Positions 38,999 through 46,416 of a stretch of 62,517 nt of DNA are shown here, piece by piece. A program made the translations under genes and the position numbers. The stretch is taken from positions 1 through 62,517 of the forward strand of contig NZ_AOFQ01000060.1 of assembly GCF_000495915.1 (NCBI RefSeq). Reading direction: 5' to 3'. Within the stretch, counting starts at the first letter, position 1. Every line of letters begins with the position of its first letter. A model generated the notes under the pieces. That model made no database searches and was not told where the DNA came from. It worked only from the letters and a program-made list of their open reading frames with translations. This stretch comes from Stutzerimonas chloritidismutans AW-1 (GTDB taxonomy: Bacteria; Pseudomonadota; Gammaproteobacteria; Pseudomonadales; Pseudomonadaceae).

Positions 38999-40117
38999 TC
39001 AACTTGAACCCAGCGCCGACCGACCATTGGCATTACGCCAGGCCAGTTCATTGGTGATGGTCGCCATGGGTACGAACATCGTGCCATCGAATTCGTTGAG
39101 CGGCAGTCCCTGTGCGATTCGCTGCGGCCAGTCGTTGTTCGCCAGCGCGGCCTTGCCGACCGCGACCAGGTCCATGTCTCCCTGAGTCAGCAACTTTTCT
39201 GCTTGCTCGCCCGTGACGATGCCGCCGTTGCCGATAACCGGGATCGACACGCTGCCCTTTGCGATCGCAGCGAAGCTCGGCCCGTCGCCAAACGCCGGCG
39301 CAGCGGCGTCCGGCTCGGTAACGTGCAGATAATCAAGGCCAGCATCAGCCAGTGCGCGGAATCGCTGCCGGGCTTCGTCCACCCCACCCTCCCATTTCAG
39401 CTGGCTGTCGCTCACCATGCTCTGCGACAGGCGCATGCCAACCACGAAGTCATTGCCGACCGCTGCCCGCACCGCAGCGATGACGGCCAGCGGCAAGCGC
39501 AGTCGACCTAGGTAATCGCCTCCCCAGTGATCATCGCGCCGGTTGAACTCGGCGCTGATGAACTCGTGCAGCAGGTAGCCGTTCGCGCCGTGCAGTTCGA
39601 CACCGTCGAAGCCGGCCTCACGGGCATGGCGCGCGGCCTGGGCAAACCCGGCGATGGCTTCCTGAATCTCGTCTTCGCTGATCTGCGCGGGCGTTGCATA
39701 GGGTCCTTCGCCACCGTAGAAGGTCAGCTGCGACCCGCCGGGCTGCACCGCCGATGGCGCAACGTGACGGGCATGATGGATGTTGCCCTGGGTCTGCGCG
39801 CCGCCATGCATGAGCTGGGCAACGAAAGCGGCGCCAGCGTCGTGCACGGCGTCGACTATCAGCCGCCAGCTGTCCCGGTGCGCTTCCGTAGCAAGTCCCG
39901 GCTGGTTGAAGTAACCCTGGCTGTAGGCCGTATCGGTATAGATGCCTTCGCTGATGACCATGCCGAAGCCACCCTTGGCGAACGAGGCGTAGTAGTCGCG
40001 CATCAATTCATTGGCAGCACCCTCGGCTTCGGCGCTGACGCGGGTCATCGGCGCAACGGCCGCGCGATTGCGCAGCTTCAGGTGTTTTAGCGAACAAGGT
40101 TCGAGCAGTTGCGACAT
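38999..40117 (-). CDS. Old Yellow Enzyme-family NADH:flavin oxidoreductase
   Basis: 372 residues from the ATG at 40117, preceded by GAGGAG. An FMN-binding TIM barrel with the OYE segment FDGVELHGANGYLLHEF, SAEFNRRDDHWGG, and an LMHGGAQT motif is present. These enzymes reduce activated alkenes such as enones. It lies between the pqqA promoter and exaC. The natural substrate cannot be read from sequence. Confidence 0.88.
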   Translation of the reverse strand: MSQLLEPCSLKHLKLRNRAAVAPMTRVSAEAEGAANELMRDYYASFAKGGFGMVISEGIYTDTAYSQGYFNQPGLATEAHRDSWRLIVDAVHDAGAAFVAQLMHGGAQTQGNIHHARHVAPSAVQPGGSQLTFYGGEGPYATPAQISEDEIQEAIAGFAQAARHAREAGFDGVELHGANGYLLHEFISAEFNRRDDHWGGDYLGRLRLPLAVIAAVRAAVGNDFVVGMRLSQSMVSDSQLKWEGGVDEARQRFRALADAGLDYLHVTEPDAAAPAFGDGPSFAAIAKGSVSIPVIGNGGIVTGEQAEKLLTQGDMDLVAVGKAALANNDWPQRIAQGLPLNEFDGTMFVPMATITNELAWRNANGRSALGSS

Positions 40118-40211
40118 GGGGTTCTCCTCATCTTCGGCACAGGGCATGTTGATGGGAGGCGTATCGGCGGCGGGGAGTTCGATGCACGCGATGGCTGGTT
40201 CGCCACCGGGC

Positions 40212-40237
40212 AAAAAAAAACGCGGCCGGAGCCGCGT
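40212..40237 (-). terminator. Rho-independent terminator after exaC
   Basis: On the minus strand ACGCGGC-TCCG-GCCGCGT is followed by a run of nine T. It lies about 120 bases beyond the exaC stop and about 95 bases before the OYE start. The stretch between 40238 and 40357 holds a second weak GC-rich inverted repeat but no gene. Confidence 0.85.
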
Positions 40238-40357
40238 TGCGATAGGAACCTTGCGCTCGGTTCGAGGGGGATTACAGCAGAAGCGGCGCAGGTCCCTGCA
40301 CATGACGTGCGTAGCAAAATAAACCGGCGCGCTGGAGCTCACACGCCGGGGCCCTCA

Positions 40358-41878
40358 TCAGAAGAATCCGAGTGGATTGATGTCGTAGCTGATCAGCAGG
40401 TTCTTGGTCTGCTGATAGTGGTCGAGCATCATCTTGTGAGTTTCACGGCCGACGCCGGACTTCTTGTAGCCACCGAAGGCGGCATGCGCCGGGTACAGGT
40501 GGTAGCAGTTGGTCCACACGCGACCGGCCTTGATGCCACGACCCATGCGGTAGGCGCGGTTGATGTCGCGCGTCCAGACGCCGGCACCCAGGCCGAATTC
40601 GGTGTCGTTGGCGATCGCCAGGGCTTCGGCTTCGTCCTTGAAGGTCGCCACACCGACCACGGGTCCGAAGATTTCTTCCTGGAACACACGCATCTTGTTG
40701 TGACCCTTGATCAGGGTCGGCTGCACGTAGTAACCGGAGGCCAGGCCGCCTTCAAGCTTCTCGGCTGCGCCGCCGGTGAGGATCTGCGCGCCTTCCTGCT
40801 GAGCGACTTCCATGTAGGAGAGGATCTTGTCGAACTGCTGCTCGGACGCCTGGGCGCCAACCATGGTGTCGGTATCCAGCGGGTTGCCACGCTTGATCGC
40901 CTTGATCTTCTTCATCACCACTTCCATGAAGGGCTCGAAGATCGATTCCTGAATCAGTGCACGCGATGGGCAGGTGCAGACCTCACCCTGGTTGAAGAAC
41001 GCCAGTACCAGACCTTCAGCGGCTTTCTCGATGAACGCAGGCTCTGCATTCATGATGTCTTCGAAGAAGATGTTCGGGCTCTTGCCACCCAGCTCCACGG
41101 TGCTCGGAATGATGTTCTCGGCGGCGCAGCGCATGATGTGCGAGCCGACCGGGGTCGAGCCGGTGAAGGCGATTTTGGCGATGCGGGTGCTGGTGGCCAG
41201 CGCCTGACCAGCTTCGCGACCGAAGCCCTGGACGATGTTCAGTACGCCCGGCGGCAGGAGGTCACCGACGACTTCGATGAATACCATGATCGACAGGGGG
41301 GTCTGCTCGGCCGGCTTGAGCACGATGCAGTTACCGGCAGCCAGGGCCGGAGCCAGTTTCCAGGCGGCCATCAGCAGCGGGAAGTTCCACGGGATGATCT
41401 GGCCGACAACACCCAGCGGCTCATGGAAGTGATAGGCCGCGGTGTGCTCGTTGATCTCGGCGGCGCTGCCTTCCTGGGCGCGAATGCAGCCAGCGAAGTA
41501 GCGGAAGTGGTCGGCAGCTAGCGGCACGTCGGCGTTCAGGGTTTCACGGACGGCCTTGCCGTTGTCCCAGGTTTCAGCGACAGCAAGCTTTTCCAGGTTG
41601 GCTTCAATGCGATCGGCGATCTTCAGCAGAATCAGCGCGCGGTCCTGCACCGAGGTCTTGCCCCAGGCATCGGCAGCAGCGTGAGCGGCGTCCAGCGCTT
41701 TCTCGACGTCTTCGGCGCCCGAACGCGGGAACTCGGCAATGACTTCACCATTTACCGGCGAGGTGTTGACGAAGTACTCGCCTTTGACCGGCGGGACGAA
41801 TTCACCACCGATGTAATTGCCGTAGCGCGGCTTGAAGGATACGACGGCGCCTGCGGTACCGGGCTGGGCGTAGATCAT
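40358..41878 (-). CDS. exaC: NAD+-dependent aldehyde dehydrogenase ExaC
   Basis: 506 residues. The catalytic Cys is in [13 protein letters not shown] and the general base Glu in [11 protein letters not shown]. The C-terminus [19 protein letters not shown] ([16 protein letters not shown]) is typical of ExaC/AldB acetaldehyde dehydrogenases. It oxidises aldehydes made by PQQ-dependent alcohol dehydrogenases. exaA and exaB themselves are not in this window. Confidence 0.92.
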   Translation of the reverse strand: MIYAQPGTAGAVVSFKPRYGNYIGGEFVPPVKGEYFVNTSPVNGEVIAEFPRSGAEDVEKALDAAHAAADAWGKTSVQDRALILLKIADRIEANLEKLAVAETWDNGKAVRETLNADVPLAADHFRYFAGCIRAQEGSAAEINEHTAAYHFHEPLGVVGQIIPWNFPLLMAAWKLAPALAAGNCIVLKPAEQTPLSIMVFIEVVGDLLPPGVLNIVQGFGREAGQALATSTRIAKIAFTGSTPVGSHIMRCAAENIIPSTVELGGKSPNIFFEDIMNAEPAFIEKAAEGLVLAFFNQGEVCTCPSRALIQESIFEPFMEVVMKKIKAIKRGNPLDTDTMVGAQASEQQFDKILSYMEVAQQEGAQILTGGAAEKLEGGLASGYYVQPTLIKGHNKMRVFQEEIFGPVVGVATFKDEAEALAIANDTEFGLGAGVWTRDINRAYRMGRGIKAGRVWTNCYHLYPAHAAFGGYKKSGVGRETHKMMLDHYQQTKNLLISYDINPLGFF

Positions 41879-42289
41879 GATGGGCCTCTCTTCTTCTGCT
41901 TGTCGGAGCCTGTGCCGGAAGGTGCACAGGACATGGACCGATCTTAGGCAGTGGGGTCTTCGCTCCGGTATGCACCCATGGCAGCGGAGGGCTCCTCATT
42001 TGGTAGTAGATGGCAAGGCGCAGAGGCAGCGTTGATGGCGGTTTGCGATTGGTTCGGGCAGGCCGAAGCGGGAGAAAAAAGCCGAGCAGAATAGGCCTTG
42101 AATAGCACCTTAAAAATGACGCCGAACAAGGACACCGACCCACAGCGCAAATTCTCCGGCAACGCAAGAAAAGCGCGACCAAAAGGCGGCAAAACCAACC
42201 CCAAAGTCTTATTAGTCGCCGTGGCAAAGCGCCTTAGCTTCGGGGTGCGACATTGCTTTTCCTGACACCAACCAATGAGGAGATACGCC
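41879..42289. promoter_or_regulatory. 411-bp divergent spacer between exaC and pqqA2
   Basis: No gene is supported here. It must hold the exaC promoter (leftward) and the promoter of the pqqA2 operon (rightward). The right half is A-rich with no recognisable -24/-12 or clear -35/-10 pair. TGAGGAG at 42275-42281 is the pqqA2 ribosome site. The divergent arrangement with exaC suggests shared control by alcohol or aldehyde, which is inference. Confidence 0.5.
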
Positions 42290-42364
42290 ATGCAGTGGAT
42301 CAATCCGGACTTCTGCGACCTGCGTCTGGGCTTCGAAGTCACTGCGTACGTCTACGTACGCTGA
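42290..42364 (+). CDS. Second PqqA-like precursor peptide
   Basis: 24 residues, not found by ordinary ORF cut-offs. It keeps the core GFEVTAY with Glu16 and Tyr20 at the canonical spacing, but the leader (MQWINPDFCDLRL) and the tail (VYVR) differ from PqqA at 38751; it has a unique Cys9 and a second Tyr22. GAGGAG lies eight bases upstream of the ATG. I give no symbol because its product may not be PQQ. Confidence 0.9.
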   Translation: MQWINPDFCDLRLGFEVTAYVYVR

Positions 42365-42370
42365 GCCCCT

Positions 42371-42404
42371 GACCGGCGTGATCGCACATGGCTTCACGCC
42401 GGTC
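42371..42404 (+). promoter_or_regulatory. Hairpin between pqqA2 and pqqD2
   Basis: GACCGGCGTGA pairs with TCACGCCGGTC over 11 base pairs with a 12-base loop, six bases after the pqqA2 stop and just before the pqqD2 ribosome site. There is no T-tract, so it is more likely a processing or stability element than a full terminator. It mirrors the stem after pqqA in the first cluster. Confidence 0.7.
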
Positions 42405-42418
42405 GAGCGAGGATGGAC

Positions 42419-42715
42419 ATGATGACAACGACAAAAATTTTGCCCGCCAGCTGTTACGAGATCCGCCCGCCCTTCCTCTTTCGCTGGGAAGACTCACAGC
42501 ATGCCCACGTGCTGCTGTACCCCGAAGGCATCGTCAAGCTGAACGCCACCGGCGGCGAGATTCTGCAGCGCTGCGACGGCAAGACCAGCGTCGCCGAGCT
42601 GATCGACCAGCTGGCCCTCAGCTACAACGCATCCGACGCCGACACGATTCGCAACGGCGTCCTGAACTTCCTGGAGGTGTCCCATGGCAAGGGCTGGATC
42701 CGAGTTAAGGCTTGA
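42419..42715 (+). CDS. Second PqqD-like peptide-binding protein
   Basis: About 98 residues from the ATG at 42419 (ATGs at 42413 and 42422 are alternatives; GAGCGAGGA is the ribosome site). The RiPP-recognition fold is clear: [21 protein letters not shown], then KLNATGGEIL. It is well diverged from the PqqD at 36567 and lacks the RRGFRF start. It should bind the pqqA2 product and present it to the adjacent cyclase, whose gene overlaps by 32 bases. Confidence 0.9.
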   Translation: MMTTTKILPASCYEIRPPFLFRWEDSQHAHVLLYPEGIVKLNATGGEILQRCDGKTSVAELIDQLALSYNASDADTIRNGVLNFLEVSHGKGWIRVKA

Positions 42716-43829
42716 CGGCAGCGGCAACCCGGTCTGGCTGCTACTGGAGCTGACCTACCAATGCCCGTTGCAGTGCGTGTTCTGCAGTAATCCACGCAAC
42801 TTTGCCGATTACCGTCAGGATGAGTTGAGCACCGCCGAGTGGATCGACGTGATGGCCCAGGCCCGCGCCATGGGTGCGATGCAGATCGGCTTCTCCGGCG
42901 GCGAGCCCACGCTGCGCAAGGACCTCGAAACGCTGGTCGCCGAGGCTGACCGCATGGGTTACTACACCAACCTGATCACTTCCGGCATTGGACTGACCGA
43001 GGCGCGCCTGCGCGCCCTGAAGGATGCCGGACTGCGCCACATCCAGCTCGGTTTCCAGTCCACCGACCGTGACGTGGCGCGTCAGCTGGCCGGCGTCGAT
43101 GCCCTGGAGCGCAAGCTCGGCATGGCACGCCTGATCAAGTCAATGGACTTCCCCATGGTGCTCAACGTACCGATCACCCGGCAGAACATCGCTCAGGTGC
43201 CGGACATCATCGAGTTCGCCGTCGAACTGGGAGTCGAGTACCTCGAGCTGGCGAACGTGCAGTACTACAACTGGGCACTGCTCAACCGCGATGCGCTGAT
43301 GCCGACCCATGCCGAGTTGCAGAGAGCCGAAGACGAGGTGCACAAGGCGCGTGAGCGTTTTGGTGATCGCCTGACCATCTTCTTTGTCATCCCCGACTAT
43401 TACGAAGGTCGCCCCAAGGCCTGCATGAATGGCTGGGGCGCCATTCACGTCACTATCGCGCCGAACGGCAACGTGCTGCCCTGCTCCCAGGCCAGCAACT
43501 TCAAGAACCTCACCTTCCCCAACGTGCGGCAGCAACGACTGGAGCAGATCTGGCACGACTCGCCGGTATTCAACCTCTACCGTGGCGACACTTGGATGCC
43601 CGAACCCTGCCGCAGCTGTGATGACAAGGAGAAGGATTTCGGCGGCTGCCGTTGTCAGGCGCTGCTGTTGACCGGCAACGGCGCCAACACCGATCCGGCC
43701 TGCAGTAAATCCCCACATCACCAGCTGATTCGCCAGGCCGTTGAACTGGCGCAGGATGCCACGCGTCCGCAAGGCACGCTGATCGCCCGACAGGCCAGTC
43801 AGGGGGTGGAACTTGAAACTGCCCCATGA
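42684..43829 (+). CDS. Second PqqE-like radical SAM peptide cyclase
   Basis: 381 residues. Cys27, 31 and 34 (CPLQCVFC) bind the SAM cluster; GGEP is kept in FSGGEPTLRK. The auxiliary-cluster cysteines match PqqE ([42 protein letters not shown]), but the PCHS of PqqE reads PCSQ. It should form a carbon-carbon link in the pqqA2 peptide, most simply Glu16-Tyr20. The start codon follows CTGGAGG at the same spacing as in pqqE. No pqqB or pqqC copy is nearby. Confidence 0.92.
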   Translation: MARAGSELRLDGSGNPVWLLLELTYQCPLQCVFCSNPRNFADYRQDELSTAEWIDVMAQARAMGAMQIGFSGGEPTLRKDLETLVAEADRMGYYTNLITSGIGLTEARLRALKDAGLRHIQLGFQSTDRDVARQLAGVDALERKLGMARLIKSMDFPMVLNVPITRQNIAQVPDIIEFAVELGVEYLELANVQYYNWALLNRDALMPTHAELQRAEDEVHKARERFGDRLTIFFVIPDYYEGRPKACMNGWGAIHVTIAPNGNVLPCSQASNFKNLTFPNVRQQRLEQIWHDSPVFNLYRGDTWMPEPCRSCDDKEKDFGGCRCQALLLTGNGANTDPACSKSPHHQLIRQAVELAQDATRPQGTLIARQASQGVELETAP

Positions 43830-43911
43830 CTCGTTCGGCGGCACCGTCAGCGCCGGACTCGCGCTGACGCTCGGCTGCTACCTGTTACTGCGTTACTGGC
43901 TGGTGACGTGA
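43813..43911 (+). CDS. Small single-helix membrane peptide (32 aa)
   Basis: It starts at a TTG at 43813 after GGGGGTGGAAC and overlaps the end of pqqE2 by 17 bases; its TGA overlaps the GTG of the next gene. The product has one hydrophobic helix (AGLALTLGCYLLLRYWLV). It resembles the tiny anchor subunits of membrane complexes. Coding is supported only by tight overlaps and the helix. Confidence 0.5.
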   Translation: MKLPHDSFGGTVSAGLALTLGCYLLLRYWLVT

Positions 43912-44417
43912 GCATGCAGCTGCCGATCCTCGATCTGCTGGCCCGCTATGCGCACCTACTGTTCGCACTGGTCTGGGTCGGGCACAACTACGCCAACTTC
44001 ATCCAGAACCCGCGCTTCGTGCCACTGCAGAACGGCATCGACACCGCTACGCTGAACTGCGATCTGGAAGCGCGGATGAAACGTGAGCACGGCATCTTCC
44101 GCTACGCCTCCGTGGTGGTCTGGGTGTCCGGCATGTTCATGCTCTGGCAACGCGGCTGGCTGGTCGAGGCGCTGCTGCTGCAGGGCCCGCTGGCGGTGAT
44201 CGGTCTTGGTGCCTGGATTGGCACGCTGATGCTGCTCAACCTTTGGCTGGTGCTCTGGCCGCATCAGAAGAAGCTGCTCGGCTTCGTCCCAGCGACATTG
44301 GAGGAGCGTGTGCGCTGCTCGCGGATCACCTTCCTTTCGTCGCGCAGCAACACCATCCTGTCCTTTCCTCTGCTGTTCCTCATGGCGAGTGGTAGTCATG
44401 GCCTGCATCTATTCTGA
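43908..44417 (+). CDS. Four-helix membrane protein, urate-hydroxylase N-domain-like
   Basis: 169 residues from a GTG at 43908 (ATG at 43914 is the alternative). Four hydrophobic helices with ARYAHLLFALVWVGHNYANF, REHGIFRYASVVVWVSGMFML and LNLWLVLWPHQKKLLG resemble the membrane domain at the N-terminus of PuuD-type urate hydroxylase (Urate_ox_N), a probable heme-binding quinone/cytochrome-linked module. Repeated His residues in helices support this. It may pass electrons from the pathway to the respiratory chain (inference). Confidence 0.65.
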   Translation: MSMQLPILDLLARYAHLLFALVWVGHNYANFIQNPRFVPLQNGIDTATLNCDLEARMKREHGIFRYASVVVWVSGMFMLWQRGWLVEALLLQGPLAVIGLGAWIGTLMLLNLWLVLWPHQKKLLGFVPATLEERVRCSRITFLSSRSNTILSFPLLFLMASGSHGLHLF

Positions 44418-45498
44418 GCAGTCCGGGCTCTACAATTTCGCTGCCGGCCCGGCGATGCTGCCTACCGACGTGCTGGCGCAGATCCGCGAGGAAATACAGG
44501 ACTGGCGTGGCAGCGGACTCTCCATACTGGAGCAGCCCTTCACCAGCAGCGCCTTCAAACAGCTGATGGCTGAAACCGATGCCGACCTGCGCGCACTACT
44601 GGAGATTCCGAGCAACTATCGCGTGCTTTTCATGCAAGGTGGCGCATCGGCGCAGTTCGGCCTGTTGCCGCTCAATCTGCTGCGCCCGGGACAAGGCGCG
44701 GACTACCTGGAAAGCGGCCACTGGGCTCGCAAGGCAATTGCCGAGGGGCGCCGTCACGCACCAGTGAACGTCATCGCCAGTGGGGCGGATCAGGACTTCA
44801 CCGCCCTGCCCTCACCAGCGCACTGGCGGCTCGATCCACTCGCTGGCTACTGCCATATCACCAGCAACGAAACCGCCAATGGACTGCAACTGCAGGAGTT
44901 TCCCGCGCTCCCGGTGCCCCTGGTGGTGGACATGACGTCGGATTTCCTCACTCGCCCCGTTCCAGTCGAGCGCTTCGGAGTGATCTACGCCAGCACGCAG
45001 AAGAACCTGGGTGCAGCCGGGCTGTGCGTCGTCATCGTGCGCGACGATCTTCTGCAAGCACCGCCAGCTGGCCTCCCAGCCGCATTCAGCTATGCGGTCC
45101 AAGCCGAGCAACAGAGCCGTTTCAATACACCACCGACGTTCACCCTGTATGTCGCTGCATTGATGCTGCGCTGGATCAAGCAACGAGGCGGCGCAGAGAC
45201 GATGGCAACGGCTGCTCGACAAAAAAGCGCGCTGCTGTACCGCTACATCGACGGCAGCGATCTCTACCACTGCCCGCAGAAAATCCAGGATCGCTCGTCG
45301 ATCAATGTCTGCTTTCAACTGACCGACGCAGGGCTGACCGAGATCTTTCTTGACCAGGCCGAGCTATGCGGCCTGACCCATTTGCGCGGGCATGCTGCCT
45401 TTGGCGGCGTGCGGGCCAGCCTATACAACGCGATGCCAGTATCGGGTGTGCAACAGCTCGTGGATTTCATGGCGGACTTCGAGCAACGCCATGGATAA
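44398..45498 (+). CDS. SerC-like PLP aminotransferase with altered substrate site
   Basis: 366 residues. The whole SerC scaffold is present (YNFAAGPAMLP; VLFMQGGASAQFGLLPLNLL; PLP Lys in YASTQKNLGAAG; FNTPPTFTLY). By comparison with E. coli SerC from memory, the phosphate-binding pair in SHRGKEF is replaced (PFTSSAF), and the HR of GHRVVGG is HA here (GHAAFGG). So phosphoserine is an unlikely substrate. It overlaps the membrane-protein gene by 20 bases and the PyrD-like gene by eight, which places it in the pqqA2 operon. It may act on an amino-acid product derived from PqqA2. Confidence 0.85.
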   Translation: MACIYSEQSGLYNFAAGPAMLPTDVLAQIREEIQDWRGSGLSILEQPFTSSAFKQLMAETDADLRALLEIPSNYRVLFMQGGASAQFGLLPLNLLRPGQGADYLESGHWARKAIAEGRRHAPVNVIASGADQDFTALPSPAHWRLDPLAGYCHITSNETANGLQLQEFPALPVPLVVDMTSDFLTRPVPVERFGVIYASTQKNLGAAGLCVVIVRDDLLQAPPAGLPAAFSYAVQAEQQSRFNTPPTFTLYVAALMLRWIKQRGGAETMATAARQKSALLYRYIDGSDLYHCPQKIQDRSSINVCFQLTDAGLTEIFLDQAELCGLTHLRGHAAFGGVRASLYNAMPVSGVQQLVDFMADFEQRHG

Positions 45499-46321
45499 GC
45501 TGATGGATTGGCAAGCGCTGCGCAATCGTATCGATCTCAATCTCACCAGCGTCGCGTGCCGCCTGAGCGCGGTGCCGCGCCACCCGGTCACGGTAATGGG
45601 GCTGGAATTCCCGACGCCGTTGGGTATTGCGGCGGGCTTCGACCGCCACGGTGCACTGGGACGGCGTGTCGCGTCGCTGGGATTCGGCTTCAACGAGATC
45701 GGCAGCCTGACAGCGGCTGCGCTGCTCCAGCTGCAGCCAATCCCGCCAGGCGATGCACGCCTAGGCGTGAATCTGACCCTGGACGCCAGATGCTCCACCG
45801 CCGAGACCTGCGCGTTGCTACGCGGTGCCTGGCGGCATGCCGACTATCTCGTGTTGAACCTGATCGGTCCGTCTAGCGCCCCGCTGCTTCATCAGGGCGC
45901 GCGGTTGCACAACCTGCTGACCGCGCTTCGTGAAGAACAGCATCATCTGAATCAGAAAGGTGAACGTCGGGTACCGCTGATAGCCAAGCTGCGCTGCCTG
46001 CCTGAGCAGATTCCCTTCTCGCTTGCCGGCCTGCTACTTGAGCTTGGATTCGACGGACTGCTCGCTGCCCATGACCCTGGGCCACCGGCGACGCGCGAGC
46101 GCTATCTGGCATGGCAAGACCCGCAACGACAGGCGCAAGCCTGCGAACAGATCGAGCACCTGCGTCGTTTCTGCGGAAATGACATTGCTTTGCTTTCGGT
46201 TGGCGGCATCCAGACCGCAAGCCAGCTGCAGGCACGCATGCGTGCAGGCGCGGAACTGGTGCAAGTTCACGCGGCATTGCTACGCCAAGGGCCTTGGCTG
46301 GGGCGCAAACTGCTCCGCTGA
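45491..46321 (+). CDS. PyrD-like flavoprotein lacking dihydroorotate catalytic residues
   Basis: 276 residues, about 60 shorter than PyrD. The class 2 dihydroorotate dehydrogenase barrel is recognisable: VMGLEFPTPLGIAAGFDRHG, FGFNEIGSLT, IAKLRC, LSVGGIQTASQLQARMRAGAELVQVH for FMN phosphate. The MGFNN segment is missing and NISSPNTPG is NLIGPSSAP here, so the catalytic Ser is Gly. It probably binds FMN but oxidises or reduces another molecule. It is the last gene of the pqqA2 operon, before a strong terminator. Confidence 0.82.
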   Translation: MDKLMDWQALRNRIDLNLTSVACRLSAVPRHPVTVMGLEFPTPLGIAAGFDRHGALGRRVASLGFGFNEIGSLTAAALLQLQPIPPGDARLGVNLTLDARCSTAETCALLRGAWRHADYLVLNLIGPSSAPLLHQGARLHNLLTALREEQHHLNQKGERRVPLIAKLRCLPEQIPFSLAGLLLELGFDGLLAAHDPGPPATRERYLAWQDPQRQAQACEQIEHLRRFCGNDIALLSVGGIQTASQLQARMRAGAELVQVHAALLRQGPWLGRKLLR

Positions 46322-46343
46322 CACTCAACTGCTTCAAACGAAA

Positions 46344-46366
46344 ACGCCCCGAACCAGTCGGGGCGT
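46344..46366. terminator. Bidirectional terminator
   Basis: ACGCCCCGA pairs with TCGGGGCGT around a five-base loop. A-runs lie on its left (T on the minus strand), and CCTCTCTGTTT follows on the right. It separates the convergent pqqA2 operon and ppiD. Confidence 0.85.
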
Positions 46367-46416
46367 CCTCTCTGTTTGACAGACGAAACCGAGTGGTTTT
46401 GTCTGTCAGTTGGCGG

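Noticed and set aside
42220..42260. Sigma-54 promoter before pqqA2 (TGGCA near 42222)
   Set aside because: The spacing between GG and GC elements is not the required ten bases, so I do not call it.
41944..42342. Minus-strand ORF between exaC and pqqA2
   Set aside because: No motif or plausible start. It crosses the pqqA2 gene and its ribosome site on the opposite strand.
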